Below the pieces are notes generated by a model, which was given only the letters and a program-made list of their open reading frames with translations, searched no databases and was not told the origin of the DNA. From Poa pratensis (taxonomy: Eukaryota > Streptophyta > Magnoliopsida > Poales > Poaceae), in the NCBI GenBank assembly GCA_947311845.1, contig CAMZMU010000123.1, positions 15,049,161-15,113,160 of the forward strand: DNA of 64,000 nt. The letters are read 5' to 3'. Each line of letters opens with the position of its first letter. Position 1 is the stretch's first letter. Below, piece by piece: positions 1 through 10,069 of the stretch. The position numbers and the translations under genes are program-made.

Positions 1-1309
1 AGTAGTAACACAGAGGCAATGGCACCAAAAAATAGTTGCTTGCGTGGAGTTGACGGGAAAGCAATGATGATCACAGATGGACCGGGTTTCCAGCTATCTA
101 CACTAGAGGTAACTCTCCAAAAACAAGTGTTGGGTGAACAAATTACAGTTGGGCAATTGACAGAATTGAAATAGCATTAAGACAGAACATCCAGTCTATT
201 AATCATACGTAGGCATGTTTTCCATATATAGTCATACGTGCTCGCAATGAGAAACTTGCATAACATCTTTTATCCTACCAGCCCGTTTGCAGCGGGCCTC
301 AAGGGAAACTACTGGTAATTAAGGTACTCCTTTTAATAGAGCACAGGAGCAAAGCATTAACACTTAGTGAAAACATGTGATCGTCATATCAAAACCATCC
401 CCTCCGGTTATCCCAGTTGCTGTCACTCCGGGCCTCGGGTTCCGGACAAAGACATGTGCAAACAACTTGTAGATACAATCTAAGCAACAATTATAGAGCT
501 TAAATCTAAGATCATGCCACTCGTGCACTAGTGACAAGCATTGAACAACAAGATTGCAGCAACAATAACTCACAAACCTTAATGGATAGACTGATCATAA
601 TGTAACAATTCATCGGATCCCAACAAACACAACACCGATTACATCATATGGATCTCAATCATGTAAGGCAGCTCATGAGATCATTCTATTGAAGTACATG
701 GGAGAGAGAATACCAACTAGCTACAGCTAGAACCCGTAGTCCATGGGGGAACTACTCACGGAGCATGGTGGAGGCGGTGGCGTCGATGGAGAAGGCTCCG
801 GGGGTCAATCCCCGTCCCGGCAGGGCGCCGGAACGAGATCTTCTGACCCCTGAAACTAGGTTTCGATGGCGGCGGAGCTCTGGAGTATTTCTCGTAAAAT
901 CCTTCTTCCTTTTTAGGGTTTTCTCTGCGGAGGCAATATATGGTCCAAAGGGCGGCGTAAGGCGGCAACCGAGGGGCCCACACCACCCCTCGGCGCCCCA
1001 GACATGTGGGCCGCGCCCTAGGGTGGTGTGGCGCCTCCCTGGCGCTTCTCCGTTCCCCCTTTGGACTCCGTGGACATGTCGGTGAAATATTGATGTACGT
1101 TGATTTTCGTCCAATTCCGAGAATATTTTCCGACTAGCTTTTCTGAAACGGAAAAACAGCAGAAAACATGAACTGTCACTGTGGCATCTTGTTAATAGGT
1201 TAGTTCCAGAAAATGCATAATAGTGATATATAATGCAAATAAAACATGTGATATTGTTATAAAACAAGCATGGAACATCAAAAATTATAGATACGTTTGA
1301 GACGTATCA
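1..1309 (-). mobile_element. partial LTR of a TGATACGTCTC-type LTR retrotransposon
   Basis: On the minus strand the element begins at 1309 with TGATACGTCTC, the start of a very common Triticeae LTR class. It then runs leftward through an A/T-rich segment, a GC-rich segment (about 770-1080), and a promoter-distal part that reaches the left edge. The right boundary is sharp: at 1310 LINE coding sequence starts without a gap, so this LTR element appears to have inserted into the LINE. Its other end, primer site and target duplication lie outside the window, so solo LTR versus complete element cannot be decided. Reading frames inside it are chance frames. The family name is not assignable by eye. 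Confidence 0.7.
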
Positions 1310-2924
1310 GTCGGTCAAACAAATCATGAAGTATTTTGGGGAAATCTCTGGACTAGTGACAAATTTTGAAAAAGCTCAATCCTGCCGATTTGTTGCTCTC
1401 AAGTGGATGTCACCGCTCTTGCTACCATACTATCCTGCCCTGTTCAAAGCTTCCCATGCACATATCTGGGTCTCCCTCTTTCTGATCAGAGGCTCCGCAA
1501 GGGTGACCTACAACCTTATCTTGACAAGCTTGTTGCCAAAGTAAAAGGATGGAACAAGGGAAACTTCTCCCTGGATGCTAGGTTGTTACTGGTCAAACAT
1601 GTGCTCTCTGCTATGCACATCCACCAGCTGCTCGTCATTGAGGCGCCGGCTTGGTTAATCAAGGCGATCGACAAGCTGCGTAGAGGCTTTCTCTGGTGCA
1701 ACGACGAGCTGGCCAATGGTGGCAGATGTCTTGTACGCTGGGCAGCCATTTGTAGGCCGCCGGAGTTTGGTGGCCTAGGCATTGTTGATCTGCAGCGCAA
1801 AGCCACTGCATTACGTGTCAGATGCTGTGGCACTCCTGGACACAAACTGATAAAGCTTGGAGTGACCTCCCCTTGGGCATTGATGATCGTGCTAGAAATT
1901 TGTTCAACTCTGCAGTCTCTTTCAACCTCGGTGATGGCCAAAGGATCAGCTTCTGGAAGGATCCTTGGACTAACGGGCAGAGCCTTGCCACTATCGCGCC
2001 TGAGCTGTTTCAATGTTGCACCAAGCGAAACCTCACTGTGGCCCAAGCCGTCACCGACAATAAGTGGATGAAACACTACAAGCACAACATCCCAGTCATT
2101 GCCCTCCGTCAGTTCCTTCTCATTCATGATATCGTCCAAGCCGTGCAGCTAGAAAATGATATACCTGATTCAGTTACATGGCGCTGGACCACCAATGGAC
2201 AGTATTCTGCCGCCTCAGCTTATGACATGCAGTTCGAAGGATCCATCAGATTTAGCTTCCAGGAAACTATCTGGAGCTCCGGGGCGCCACCAAAATGCCG
2301 CATCTTTGGGTGGCTAGCAATACTTGGCAAATGCCACACGGCCGACTGCCTGCAGAAAAAGGGGTGGCCTCACAACGTGGCTTGCGTTTTCTGCCTCAGT
2401 GAGCAAGAGTCTGCCCTCCATCTCCTCGCCACCTGCCCGGTAATCACCAGGCTATGGGGTAAACTGATTCACACCGTTGGACTCAGCAACAACCTGCTAC
2501 CCACACAAGCAGATGGCAGGCTTGACTCATGGCTAACGCGCACGCGCCGGCAGTTACCACCAACACTCAAGAAGAATTGGTGTGCCCTTGTGCACCTCGC
2601 CTGGTGGACGGTTTGGAAGGAGAGAAACTCAAGGATCTTCAATAACAAAGCTGAATCACTAAGCAGGCTGCACGCAAGCATCATTGACGAAGCCAAATGT
2701 TGGCGTGACGCAGGGCGAACAGGAGCTGCTGACCTCCTACGACCAAGGGAGCCGGACTGATTTCCCACCCCCGCTATTTTTGCGGGATGCAGCACAAATA
2801 GCTGCGTTCCTAGGACTTTGTAGCTCTTTTTTACTCTTTTGTTTTGGGTTACTTTGTACTTCTGTACACTCCTTCTAATTTAATTGAAAAGCAGGCCAGA
2901 CTTACTTTTCCGTCAAAAAAAAAA
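1310..2924 (+). mobile_element. 3' fragment of an L1-type LINE, cut by the LTR at its left
   Basis: Three overlapping plus-strand frames (about 1326-1390, 1403-1830 and 1822-2760) together give the end of a plant LINE ORF2. First comes the post-catalytic RT region (motif TYLGLPLSDQRL, then FGGLGIVDL near 1770). A zinc-binding zf-RVT region follows (PPKCRIFGWL, then CVFCLSEQ...HLLATC around 2295-2440). Coding stops at 2760, then comes a short 3' UTR and an A10 tail at 2915-2924. The frame changes near 1380 and 1820 show frameshifts. The catalytic RT motifs and the endonuclease are missing, removed by the junction at 1309. The fragment cannot code for a working protein. Confidence 0.85.
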
Positions 2925-2932
2925 CTCTTCTA

Positions 2933-3055
2933 CTCACTCCGTTCACAAAAGGATGTCCAATCTATCTCAAATTTGTATGTATCTACACACTAAATCACGT
3001 CTAGATACATGCAAATTTGAACTAGGTTGAGACATCCTTTTGTTGACGGAGGGAG
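2933..3055. mobile_element. Stowaway-type MITE
   Basis: A 123-bp element with inverted ends (CTCACTCCGTTCACAAAAGG against the complement of CTTTTGTTGACGGAGGGAG), flanked by TA at 2931-2932 and 3056-3057. This is the standard TA duplication of Tc1/Mariner MITEs. The two arms form one long imperfect hairpin. There is no coding capacity. It sits eight bases past the poly(A) tail of the LINE fragment. Confidence 0.85.
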
Positions 3056-3162
3056 TAGATGAAACATTGTGCAAATAATTGATTATCTTTTGGCTTAAGG
3101 ATTTTATTTGTACATCAATATTTATTAAAATCAGACTAATTTGTGTGTATGTATTAGTCGAC

Positions 3163-3237
3163 ACGTGCATTGCACGTACAATATTTCCTACTTGTAAATT
3201 GCACGTTTAATTGTGAAAATCGTGCGTTGCCAACTAG
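3163..3237 (+). mobile_element. decayed Helitron 3' termini
   Basis: Two signals resemble Helitron 3' ends. A 15-base palindrome (ACGTGCA-T-TGCACGT, 3163-3177) is followed 11 bases later by CTAC at 3188, where an intact end would have CTAG. A second possible hairpin (GCACG...CGTGC) precedes CTAG at 3234-3237, immediately next to the start of the following Helitron. The matching 5' ends were not found, so these are treated as remnants. Confidence is limited because the motifs are short. Confidence 0.4.
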
Positions 3238-3759
3238 TCTATTATATACTAAAAGCAAAATGAAGACGTCTAATAGAGCCACCACGTTAAAACACATCAT
3301 CTAAATTAATTTTGATACTTGGATCTAAAATATACGGTTAAGATTTAGTGACATATCGGTAACAACGTAACTTTTAATTATCAAAATCAGTGTCCAACAC
3401 GATTGTGATGTCACGTATTTAATGGCATGGGCAAAGCGACCCGATCGGCCAGCTTAAAAAAAAAAGTGCAACACTATATTTTCTTCTTCTTTTGAAACAC
3501 GATTCTGTTGTCACGTAGATTGGCTCAGCCCCTCACGTGCAAGGCACACGTAGGATAGAGTCTGTGCGTTCCGGCCAGCCGCAAAATAAAGTCCTTCCCT
3601 TTCAATAGAAAAAAAGGAACTCCACATGAAAGCAGAAATCGTGTTATAAACATTTTTTAGGAAAACAAATCGTGTAGTAGCAGCAAAAAGTTTGATATGA
3701 TCTCAAGGAATTGCATCATTGCATGAAAGAGACCTTTTGGGCTATAGAATTGGCAAGTA

Positions 3760-4095
3760 CTCCCTCCCTTTTTTAATATAAGATATTTTAGGTGTAACAC
3801 ATCTTGACTAGATTCACACTAAAATGAGTGCACATACAAATTAAAACATGTCTGGATACATGTGGGTACATGTGCATGAGGAAAAAGGCTAAAACATCTG
3901 ATACTCCCTCCTTTCACTTTTATAAGGCACACTACCTACCTTTTTTCATTTAGCCCACATACATATTAAAATGAGTGAATCTATGTACAAAATAAGTCTA
4001 GATTCACTCATTTTGATATGTATGTGAGCTAAATGGAAAAGGTTGGTAGTCTGAATTATAAAAGTGAACGGAGGGACTATTAAAAAAGGAGGGAG
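3760..4095. mobile_element. Stowaway-type MITE interrupted by a second MITE
   Basis: Outer inverted ends are CTCCCTCCCTTTTTTAATAT and the complement of ATTAAAAAAGGAGGGAG, with TA at 3758-3759 and 4096-4097. The element is split by another MITE at 3904-4077. Without the insert it is about 160 bp. It is non-coding and lies inside the Helitron at 3238-5910. Confidence 0.8.
3904..4077. mobile_element. inner Stowaway-type MITE
   Basis: The ends are CTCCCTCCTTTCACTTTTAT and the near-complement of ATAAAAGTGAACGGAGGGAC, with TA at 3902-3903 and 4078-4079. The arms around ATGAGTGAATCTA and TAGATTCACTCAT pair to form a hairpin. It inserted into the MITE at 3760-4095 and is therefore younger. Confidence 0.8.
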
Positions 4096-4621
4096 TAGTA
4101 TTTACTAGCGGATATACACGAACAACTCGGAAAGTGCATTTGGAGTCTAAGCTTCATGAAGCTTAGTTTTCCAAAAAAATGAAATCAGCCTTTTTATGTT
4201 TTTCAAAAATCGAAAAACAAATCTAGGTGTACATAGTCTCGAGATATACAACGGTGCAAAGTTTGAATGCAAAATTCGAATGAGTTTAGCCTACACAAAT
4301 TTTGAAACTGTGCATTGTTCATATCCAGATCTACATTGTCATTTTTTCCTAGGCCAAAATATAACGAATATATCATTAATATTTTGCATGGTGGTAAATT
4401 TCGACATTAACTACACCTATTAATTTGTGTATGAATATTTTGGAACATAAAATGTTGATTCCGATTTTTTCAAATATCGAGCTCCATGTAGGTCATCCTC
4501 CAAAACGCTGCTCTCAAGAATATCTACGGTACTACTCCGTTCACAAAAAAGATAAATATAAATATAACATACATATATTTGAAAGATGGTTTATTTTTTT
4601 CTCATGTTTGCGTGTGTTGTT

Positions 4622-4624
<3 letters not shown>

Positions 4625-4699
<75 letters not shown>
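4625..4699. repeat. (GA)n microsatellite, about 37 units
   Basis: An uninterrupted GA dinucleotide run is followed by a short purine tail (GGGGAGAGA). An apparent Arg-Glu repeat reading frame across it is an artefact of the repeat. It should be highly length-polymorphic. Confidence 0.98.
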
Positions 4700-4702
<3 letters not shown>

Positions 4703-5977
4703 GAGAGATCGAATTTTCACTACTGATATAAGGATATTATTTTACAAGTACCAACATTATTCACAAAAAAATTATGAATGTCCTGTGATCTTCTTTTGTC
4801 TTAGATTAAGCATTGTCCTATGAGAATTAAGATATAGTCTGCATCTACTCCCTTCAAATTAGTTAAAAATAAAGGCGAGCAGTGCTATACGTACGGAGGT
4901 AAATATGTCTGTTCCAAACTATGAGGATAAGGCACCATCTTATTTCCCTTAGAAAATAGCTTGCAACTTCCATGTTGATTAAAACTATATTCATAATACT
5001 AGCCAACAATTTTCCAACACCAAATGCATGAGGGTTTCCAAAAACAAAGGCACGCATTTTGTTATCACATCTAAGCTTTAAAATATCAACATAAATTAAA
5101 ACTATAGGGAAGAGTGGCATATTTCTCTATAATATAATAGTATCTAACAAAGTTGGTTGGCATTGCCGCAATTCTGGAGCTGAATAGTCGTTTAGTTCTA
5201 TAGCAACATTATACATAACTTAAATCCTAAAATGTAGGCGAAGTGCATGTAAGATTCCATTTTTTCACAGCTAAGACCATAATGTAAACCGCCAAAAATG
5301 TGGTTGACAGTAGATGCATGCTAGGGAAAATATTTGGACCCATACTGAAGTTTAAGCTATGTATTTGAAATGGGCGGTGAAAACGTTATTTATATTCCAT
5401 ACAATAAAGGAGAGGAAAAAATGTGTACGAGCTAAAATTAAAATTATCATTATTTGTTTCTCCTACCTACAATGTTAAGTGTTTTGGATGTCATATTCCG
5501 CATGAGGTAATATGTTAATCCCATATATATTTATCATACATAAGATCAACCAAAAGGAAATTTAAGGATGCGCACAACTTATTAATTAAAGAATAAAACA
5601 ATGACAACCAACGGTTCATTACTAGAGAAATATGAGAATAATTTTAACAGAAAAAACCTGCATTGAAGCCATCCAGGTAACACAATGGTTCTTCAAATCA
5701 AAGTTTCCTAACACGAACCGCACACACACCCTTTGTTGTAGCATCCAAGAATTGAAGGGCATATATATAGGAGAATTCCACTTATGTGCTGCAGCTATAT
5801 AACCTCATTTGTATGTGTACTGATGTACTGTTGATATATTTGAAACTATGAACTTAAATCTCAAATACACAAAGGTGATGCCCTCGCATTTGCGAGGGCC
5901 ACCATGCTAGTTCATATAAAAGACCCATCAATAAACGAAAATACAATTATGTTATTATTATCAGACAAATGTTACTG

Positions 5978-6609
5978 TTAGACATCAATCACGGGCCGGC
6001 TAACAATGCCGGCATGCCCGAGCAACGCCCACAACACGGTTATGAACTCCCCGCCACGGCGGAGCGACTTGGCATGCGCCGTAACGTTCTCCGACGGTGC
6101 CAGGAAGAGGAGGAGCTCCGTCCAGAACTCGGCCAGAACCATCCACACCACCTCCTCGTCGCCGACCTCCTCCGCCAGCTGCCGGGCGAGCTTTGCAGCC
6201 TTCCTGAGCGTCTCGTTCATGCTTCCTCCAAGACACTCATACCGCACCAGTGACCCAGCGCAGCGCGCGAGCACCCTCGTCACCTCCTCCACGACGCCCT
6301 CGTAGAGCTCCTCCGTCCACGCCGGGTGGTCCGGCAGCAGCTGTGGCTTCTGCGCCACGAGGTAGGTGCAGTACCGCGACAGGTGTGTCGCCACGACCAC
6401 CGTGTCGCTGTCATGGTCGCTGATGACATGAGCTCCCTCCGAGCGCTTGGTCTCGACTAGCCTTGTGGCGATATGCCACACGAGGATCTGCTCGGAGATG
6501 CTCTTCTCACCGGCGTCGACGCGGCATGCCCAGATGAGCTTATCGGCAACGCCATTACGTTGTAACGACAGCAAGCCGTTACTGAGTGTTCCTTGGTTCG
6601 TCCTCAGCG
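5978..6609 (-). CDS. C-terminal DUF594-like block of the split gene
   Basis: Downstream half of the same gene, with the left copy of the duplication (6602-6609) followed by 207 codons and TAA. Conserved elements in order are WACRVDAGEKSISEQILVWH, HLSRYCTYLVAQKPQLLPDH, VLAEFWTELLLFLAP, and HAKSLRRGGEFITVLWALLGHA near the end. No stop or frameshift is seen in this block. This implies that the transposon insertion is the only visible lesion and is probably young. With no start codon of its own in context, it is unlikely to be expressed alone. Confidence 0.85.
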
Positions 6610-8215
6610 CAGGGTTTCGGCTTTCGGTTTGCATTTTTTACCGGGCCTGGCCGAAATAGCCGAAATTCGGTTTTTCGGAAAAATTTCGGAAAATCTCGGA
6701 CGAAATTGCTGAACCAAAAATTGAAATTTGGAACAAAAAATGACCGAAAAATGAACGAAAAATGACCGAAATTTGCCAAAAAAATTGAAATCAAACAGAA
6801 CAAAAATGGACAGCAAAAACTATAGCAAAATATACATGTACGTGGACAATAGATTAATACTAGTGCAGATTAGATAATCCATCCAGATCAGGAAATAACA
6901 AAACGACAGCACAGATTAACCATCACAGCATCGTAGTCCAACAAGAGTCCAAAAAATATAAGCTCAACAATGAAATTTTCAGAATTAAGCATAAGTACTA
7001 AAGAATTAGCTAAATAATAAAATATAAGTCAAGTGTCAAGTCTGAGCAATTTAATTACAAAATTCAAGTAGAATTATGCATAGCAAATAGGTTAAAGCGT
7101 GAGTAAACATAATTGACTAAGTTCCTGTTAAAATGCACCATGCTTCAACTTCAGATTTATTACAAGCGAGCTAGATCGACTACCATTAAGAAAAAACTAT
7201 AAATGCTTATGAAGCTAAGGCTATGCTACAATAGTCTTCACCTTTCCAAGCTGCCTCCCTTGTTGCTGAACCATTCCTCATCGGCAAATCATCTTCATTA
7301 TGGCAGGCACCTATATATGAAATACTAGCGTTAGATTTTATCAAGTAAAATTACGTACAGAAGCATATGCATCAGATAAAGTTCTATTAAAGTTCAAAAC
7401 CATTGTAGTTTTGTGGGCAGAAAACCAACAAAACAGACAAACATTTGTATATTGTGATGTTGCAGCAGCTAAGAAACAAGCTAATGTAACTAGTTGTTTT
7501 ACCTTTCAGCATTCAAGGAACAAAATAAATCACATAAAAATCTACATCATCTAATTAGACCGGACGGCCGGAGGCGCATAATTGATCAATACTGGATGCA
7601 ACGTATGCTCATGTACTGGCGGGAAAAGTACGACTGGCTAAAATAGCTAGAACATTTGACACAATAGATATGCGGACAGAGCAGATCCTAGCACCATAAT
7701 CAAGCTACAGAATCTAATCTAGGCTAGCACGAGTTCTACATAAGCATACACGGTACGGTCAGGCTAACCTTCCTGCCGCTGGTGGCCGCGCTCCATGTTG
7801 CTGCGGCCATCGACCCGGCCACCGGCCGTACGTCCGCTGTTGAGGACGTTTTCACGCTCCATGGACGTGGATGGGGAGGGGGAGAGGGAGAAGGGTGATG
7901 GGGAGTGTTGGAATACTGGAGGAGATGGACGGAGATGGGCGGAGGCGGCGCTGCCCCGCCTCCCTCGCTTGGGTTGCCTGCAGCCGCCGCACAGGGGAGT
8001 GGTGATGGGGAAAAGTGAAAGTTAGGGTTAGGAAAGGCTCCGTTCCTGTTTTTATACCATGGAGGGTTATCTCTGGACTATTCTAGACCATGGGCCGGGC
8101 TGAAGATTCAAAAAAGGCCGAAATTATTTGACCGACTTATATAAATACCGGGCCCAAACGAAATGGCCGAAATTCGGCCGAAATTCATTTTTTCCGGCCG
8201 AAATTCAAAACCCTG
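6610..8215. mobile_element. non-autonomous hAT transposon with 8-bp target duplication
   Basis: Ends CAGGGTTTCGGCTTTCGG and the complement of CCGAAATTCAAAACCCTG form short inverted repeats beginning with CAGGG. The flanking CCTCAGCG is duplicated exactly (6602-6609 and 8216-8223). CA...TG-type ends plus an 8-bp duplication are the hAT signature. CCGAAATT/AATTTCGG motifs recur in both subterminal regions (for example 6640-6790 and 8117-8205), a likely transposase-binding array. No transposase frame is present in 1606 bp. A GC-rich segment at 7780-8010 may be captured or ancestral sequence of unknown origin. Confidence 0.92.
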
Positions 8216-9712
8216 CCTCAGCGTGGCCACGATGGCTGACTTCACCGACGCCGGCACGGCGACTGATGTCTTTGATATCCGGTCCACCTGCCGGGAAACG
8301 CATCCGCAGTAGCACAGCCTGGACTGCAGGATGGACGTCTGACCGAACCGGTCGTCCCATTGTTGGACGGCCTTGAACCGGAGAACGCGGCCAAGCTTGC
8401 CGCGAGTCCATTGTGACTTGCGCCACGAGGGCCGGCGCGCGTACTCGCAGACGGTGGCCACCTTGATCCAGTCGGATCGAAGGTAGTTGGCGATCTCCCA
8501 CCCCTCGGTGAACACGATGACGATGATGAACGACACGGTAACAAGCACGTCTAGGCTGACGATAGCGTGGAACACGGTGTCGTGGTGTTGCAGGTAATTC
8601 CTGAGCCCGTCGTAGTCCCCGGCGAGCGCCGTGCCTTGGTTGGTCATGTCGTGCACGATGGCGCCGCCGGTCGCGAGGCAGCAGACCCACGTGGCGAGCA
8701 CGAGGATGGAGTTCAGCACCGGGAACCACCACCCACTCGCGTAGAAAGAGGTGAGCTTCGAGTAGAGGAAGTCTGCGAGGAAGGACAGCTCGGTCTCGAT
8801 CACCCCAAAAGCTCTCTCGGGGCTCATCCCGAGGATGCCGTCCTGCACGAATGCCAACGCTCGGCGAGAGCCCACCTCCGCGAGCGGGCACCCGAGGAAC
8901 CGCCGAAGCTGCAGTTTGAACAGGGCAAATGAAAGGCAGAGATCTTTGACATGAGGATAAGACGCGAGGAGGGAGTCTCCAGCGGTGGAAAGCCTCCATA
9001 TCCTGTCCATGGTGACAACATGGCCGGCATCGACGGACAATGACGGCGTCGGGCCAATTCGGTACCCCTGCGGCCTGGCCTCGATGTGCAGCTTCTCCTC
9101 GCCCATCACCAAGTATGGCGGCACGCCATCTTGCGCGCTGTCCGAGTCTTCTCCTTGCTCTTGGCAGTACAGTTGTTTCATGTAATCCGAAATGAGGTAA
9201 GCATTGAGGCCGACGGCGAAGGAGCTCTTTGCGAGCTCGGTGGCGACGAGCCGGTGGATGAGCTTGACGAGGCTTAGCACCCACAGCCAAAGAAGCATAC
9301 CGGTGAGCTCAGGGCTCCCTGCCTCCCCACCGCTGTTGATGATAAGGAACGCCACCCAGCCCATCCGCGCCAGCTGCTCGACGGAGGGGCGGAACTTGCT
9401 GCCACCGGAGCCGTTGCTGTCGATGGTCAAGGAGGAGGATCGGGCGGTGTCGATGGTGTTGCGAAGGATCTGGAGGAACACAGTCCAGGCGAGGAGGAGC
9501 GGCACGCGCGCCGCGTCCCACTTGGCGGCCGCGGAGACCGCGTAGGAGACCAGGGGGAGGAAGAGTGTGGAGGCGACCCACACGAAGAAGCGGAGGGCCG
9601 GGTGACCGGCGCGCCGGCGGTAGGAGCTGAGCACGACGAGTAGAGCGAGTAAGATGATGCTCACGATGGCCGCCACCTCCATAAGTAGAAGGTTCAGTAG
9701 GCTGGTCGCCAT
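8216..9712 (-). CDS. N-terminal block of the DUF4220-type protein
   Basis: 499 codons from the ATG at 9712. Hydrophobic segments are seen at roughly residues 5-30, 40-65, 75-90, 125-135 and 145-170, then a long soluble stretch. Two further strong membrane segments follow (WFPVLNSILVLATWVCCLA, and VFHAIVSLDVLVTVSFIIVI) before a basic region (RRPSWRKSQWTRGKLGR). An upstream in-frame ATG at 9802 would add 30 polar residues. The start at 9712 is preferred because it places the hydrophobic segment at the N terminus, as in the family. In the present sequence translation would add about 35 foreign residues from the hAT end and stop at 8108. Confidence 0.85.
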
Positions 9713-10069
9713 GGCAATGGTCGATCGATCGCTACCCAGCTCCTCGATCGATCTTGGGATTTCGTAAGGCAGGCATGCGTGTGCACGATGTATTTGTTTC
9801 AAGTAGCACGTGCATGCAATCGGCCAGCGCGCCGGTGGCTAAAGTTACATGTCAGAAGAAGGTTGGACTACAAGTCAAGTAAAAGACAGAATCCAGTTCG
9901 ATGCTTAAGGTGCCAAATGAAAGATCTGCTGGAAAGTGACCCAGCACAAGTACACCGGACAGTAGAATCCAGGTTGAGCAGCTGTCTTCTTTTTACCAAA
10001 AATGTTGGAATGTAATCAAAAAAGATTTGATGGCAATGTTTACACAACTTCAGAGCGGTGATCTTTCTT
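9713..10069 (-). promoter_or_regulatory. upstream region of the DUF4220-type gene
   Basis: The 357 bp upstream of the start codon are not repeat-derived as far as can be seen. They end at the truncated LINE at 10070. GATCGATC motifs cluster near 9721-9752. No convincing TATA box was identified. A 5' UTR and core promoter are expected here by position only. Confidence 0.35.

Larger units (their letters stand above)
3238..5910 (+). mobile_element. non-autonomous Helitron
   Basis: The 5' end TCTATTATATACTAAAAGC matches the grass Helitron start pattern. The 3' end has a strong hairpin (CCCTCGC-ATTT-GCGAGGG, 5881-5898), then eight bases, then CTAG at 5907-5910 followed by T, as expected. The base before the start is G (the end of an earlier CTAG) rather than the usual A. 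The interior is AT-rich, has no Rep/helicase frame, and holds a pair of nested MITEs and a GA microsatellite. It ends 67 bp from the stop codon of the DUF4220 gene, so it may lie in or next to that gene's 3' UTR. Confidence 0.65.
5978..9712 (-). pseudogene. DUF4220/DUF594-type membrane protein gene split by a hAT element
   Basis: Single-exon grass gene on the minus strand, start ATG at 9712 (MATSLLNLL...), stop TAA at 5978-5980. Two coding blocks (8216-9712, 499 codons; 5978-6601, 207 codons plus stop) are separated by a hAT transposon with an 8-bp duplication. Both block lengths are multiples of three, so precise removal would leave a 706-codon frame, the usual size for this family. The N-terminal block has several hydrophobic segments and matches the DUF4220 region. 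The C-terminal block resembles DUF594 (pattern WHIATR, then THLSRYCTYLVAQKP, then AEFWTELLLFLAP, then HAKSLRRGGEFIT). These are established grass-expanded families of unknown biochemical function. As it stands, the frame runs into the element and ends at 8108, losing the DUF594 part. Confidence 0.85.

Noticed and set aside
765..1267. Overlapping frames on both strands in the GC-rich part of the left LTR
   Set aside because: The region is inside an LTR with a clear TGATACGTCTC edge, and no frame has domain motifs.
4425..4823. 132-codon frame with an Arg-Glu repeat
   Set aside because: It is the GA microsatellite translated. Flanking codons show no family resemblance.
8205..9290. 361-codon minus-strand frame overlapping the DUF4220-type gene
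   Set aside because: It is an alternative frame of the GC-rich real gene, rich in Arg and Pro, and lacks the membrane segments seen in the correct frame.
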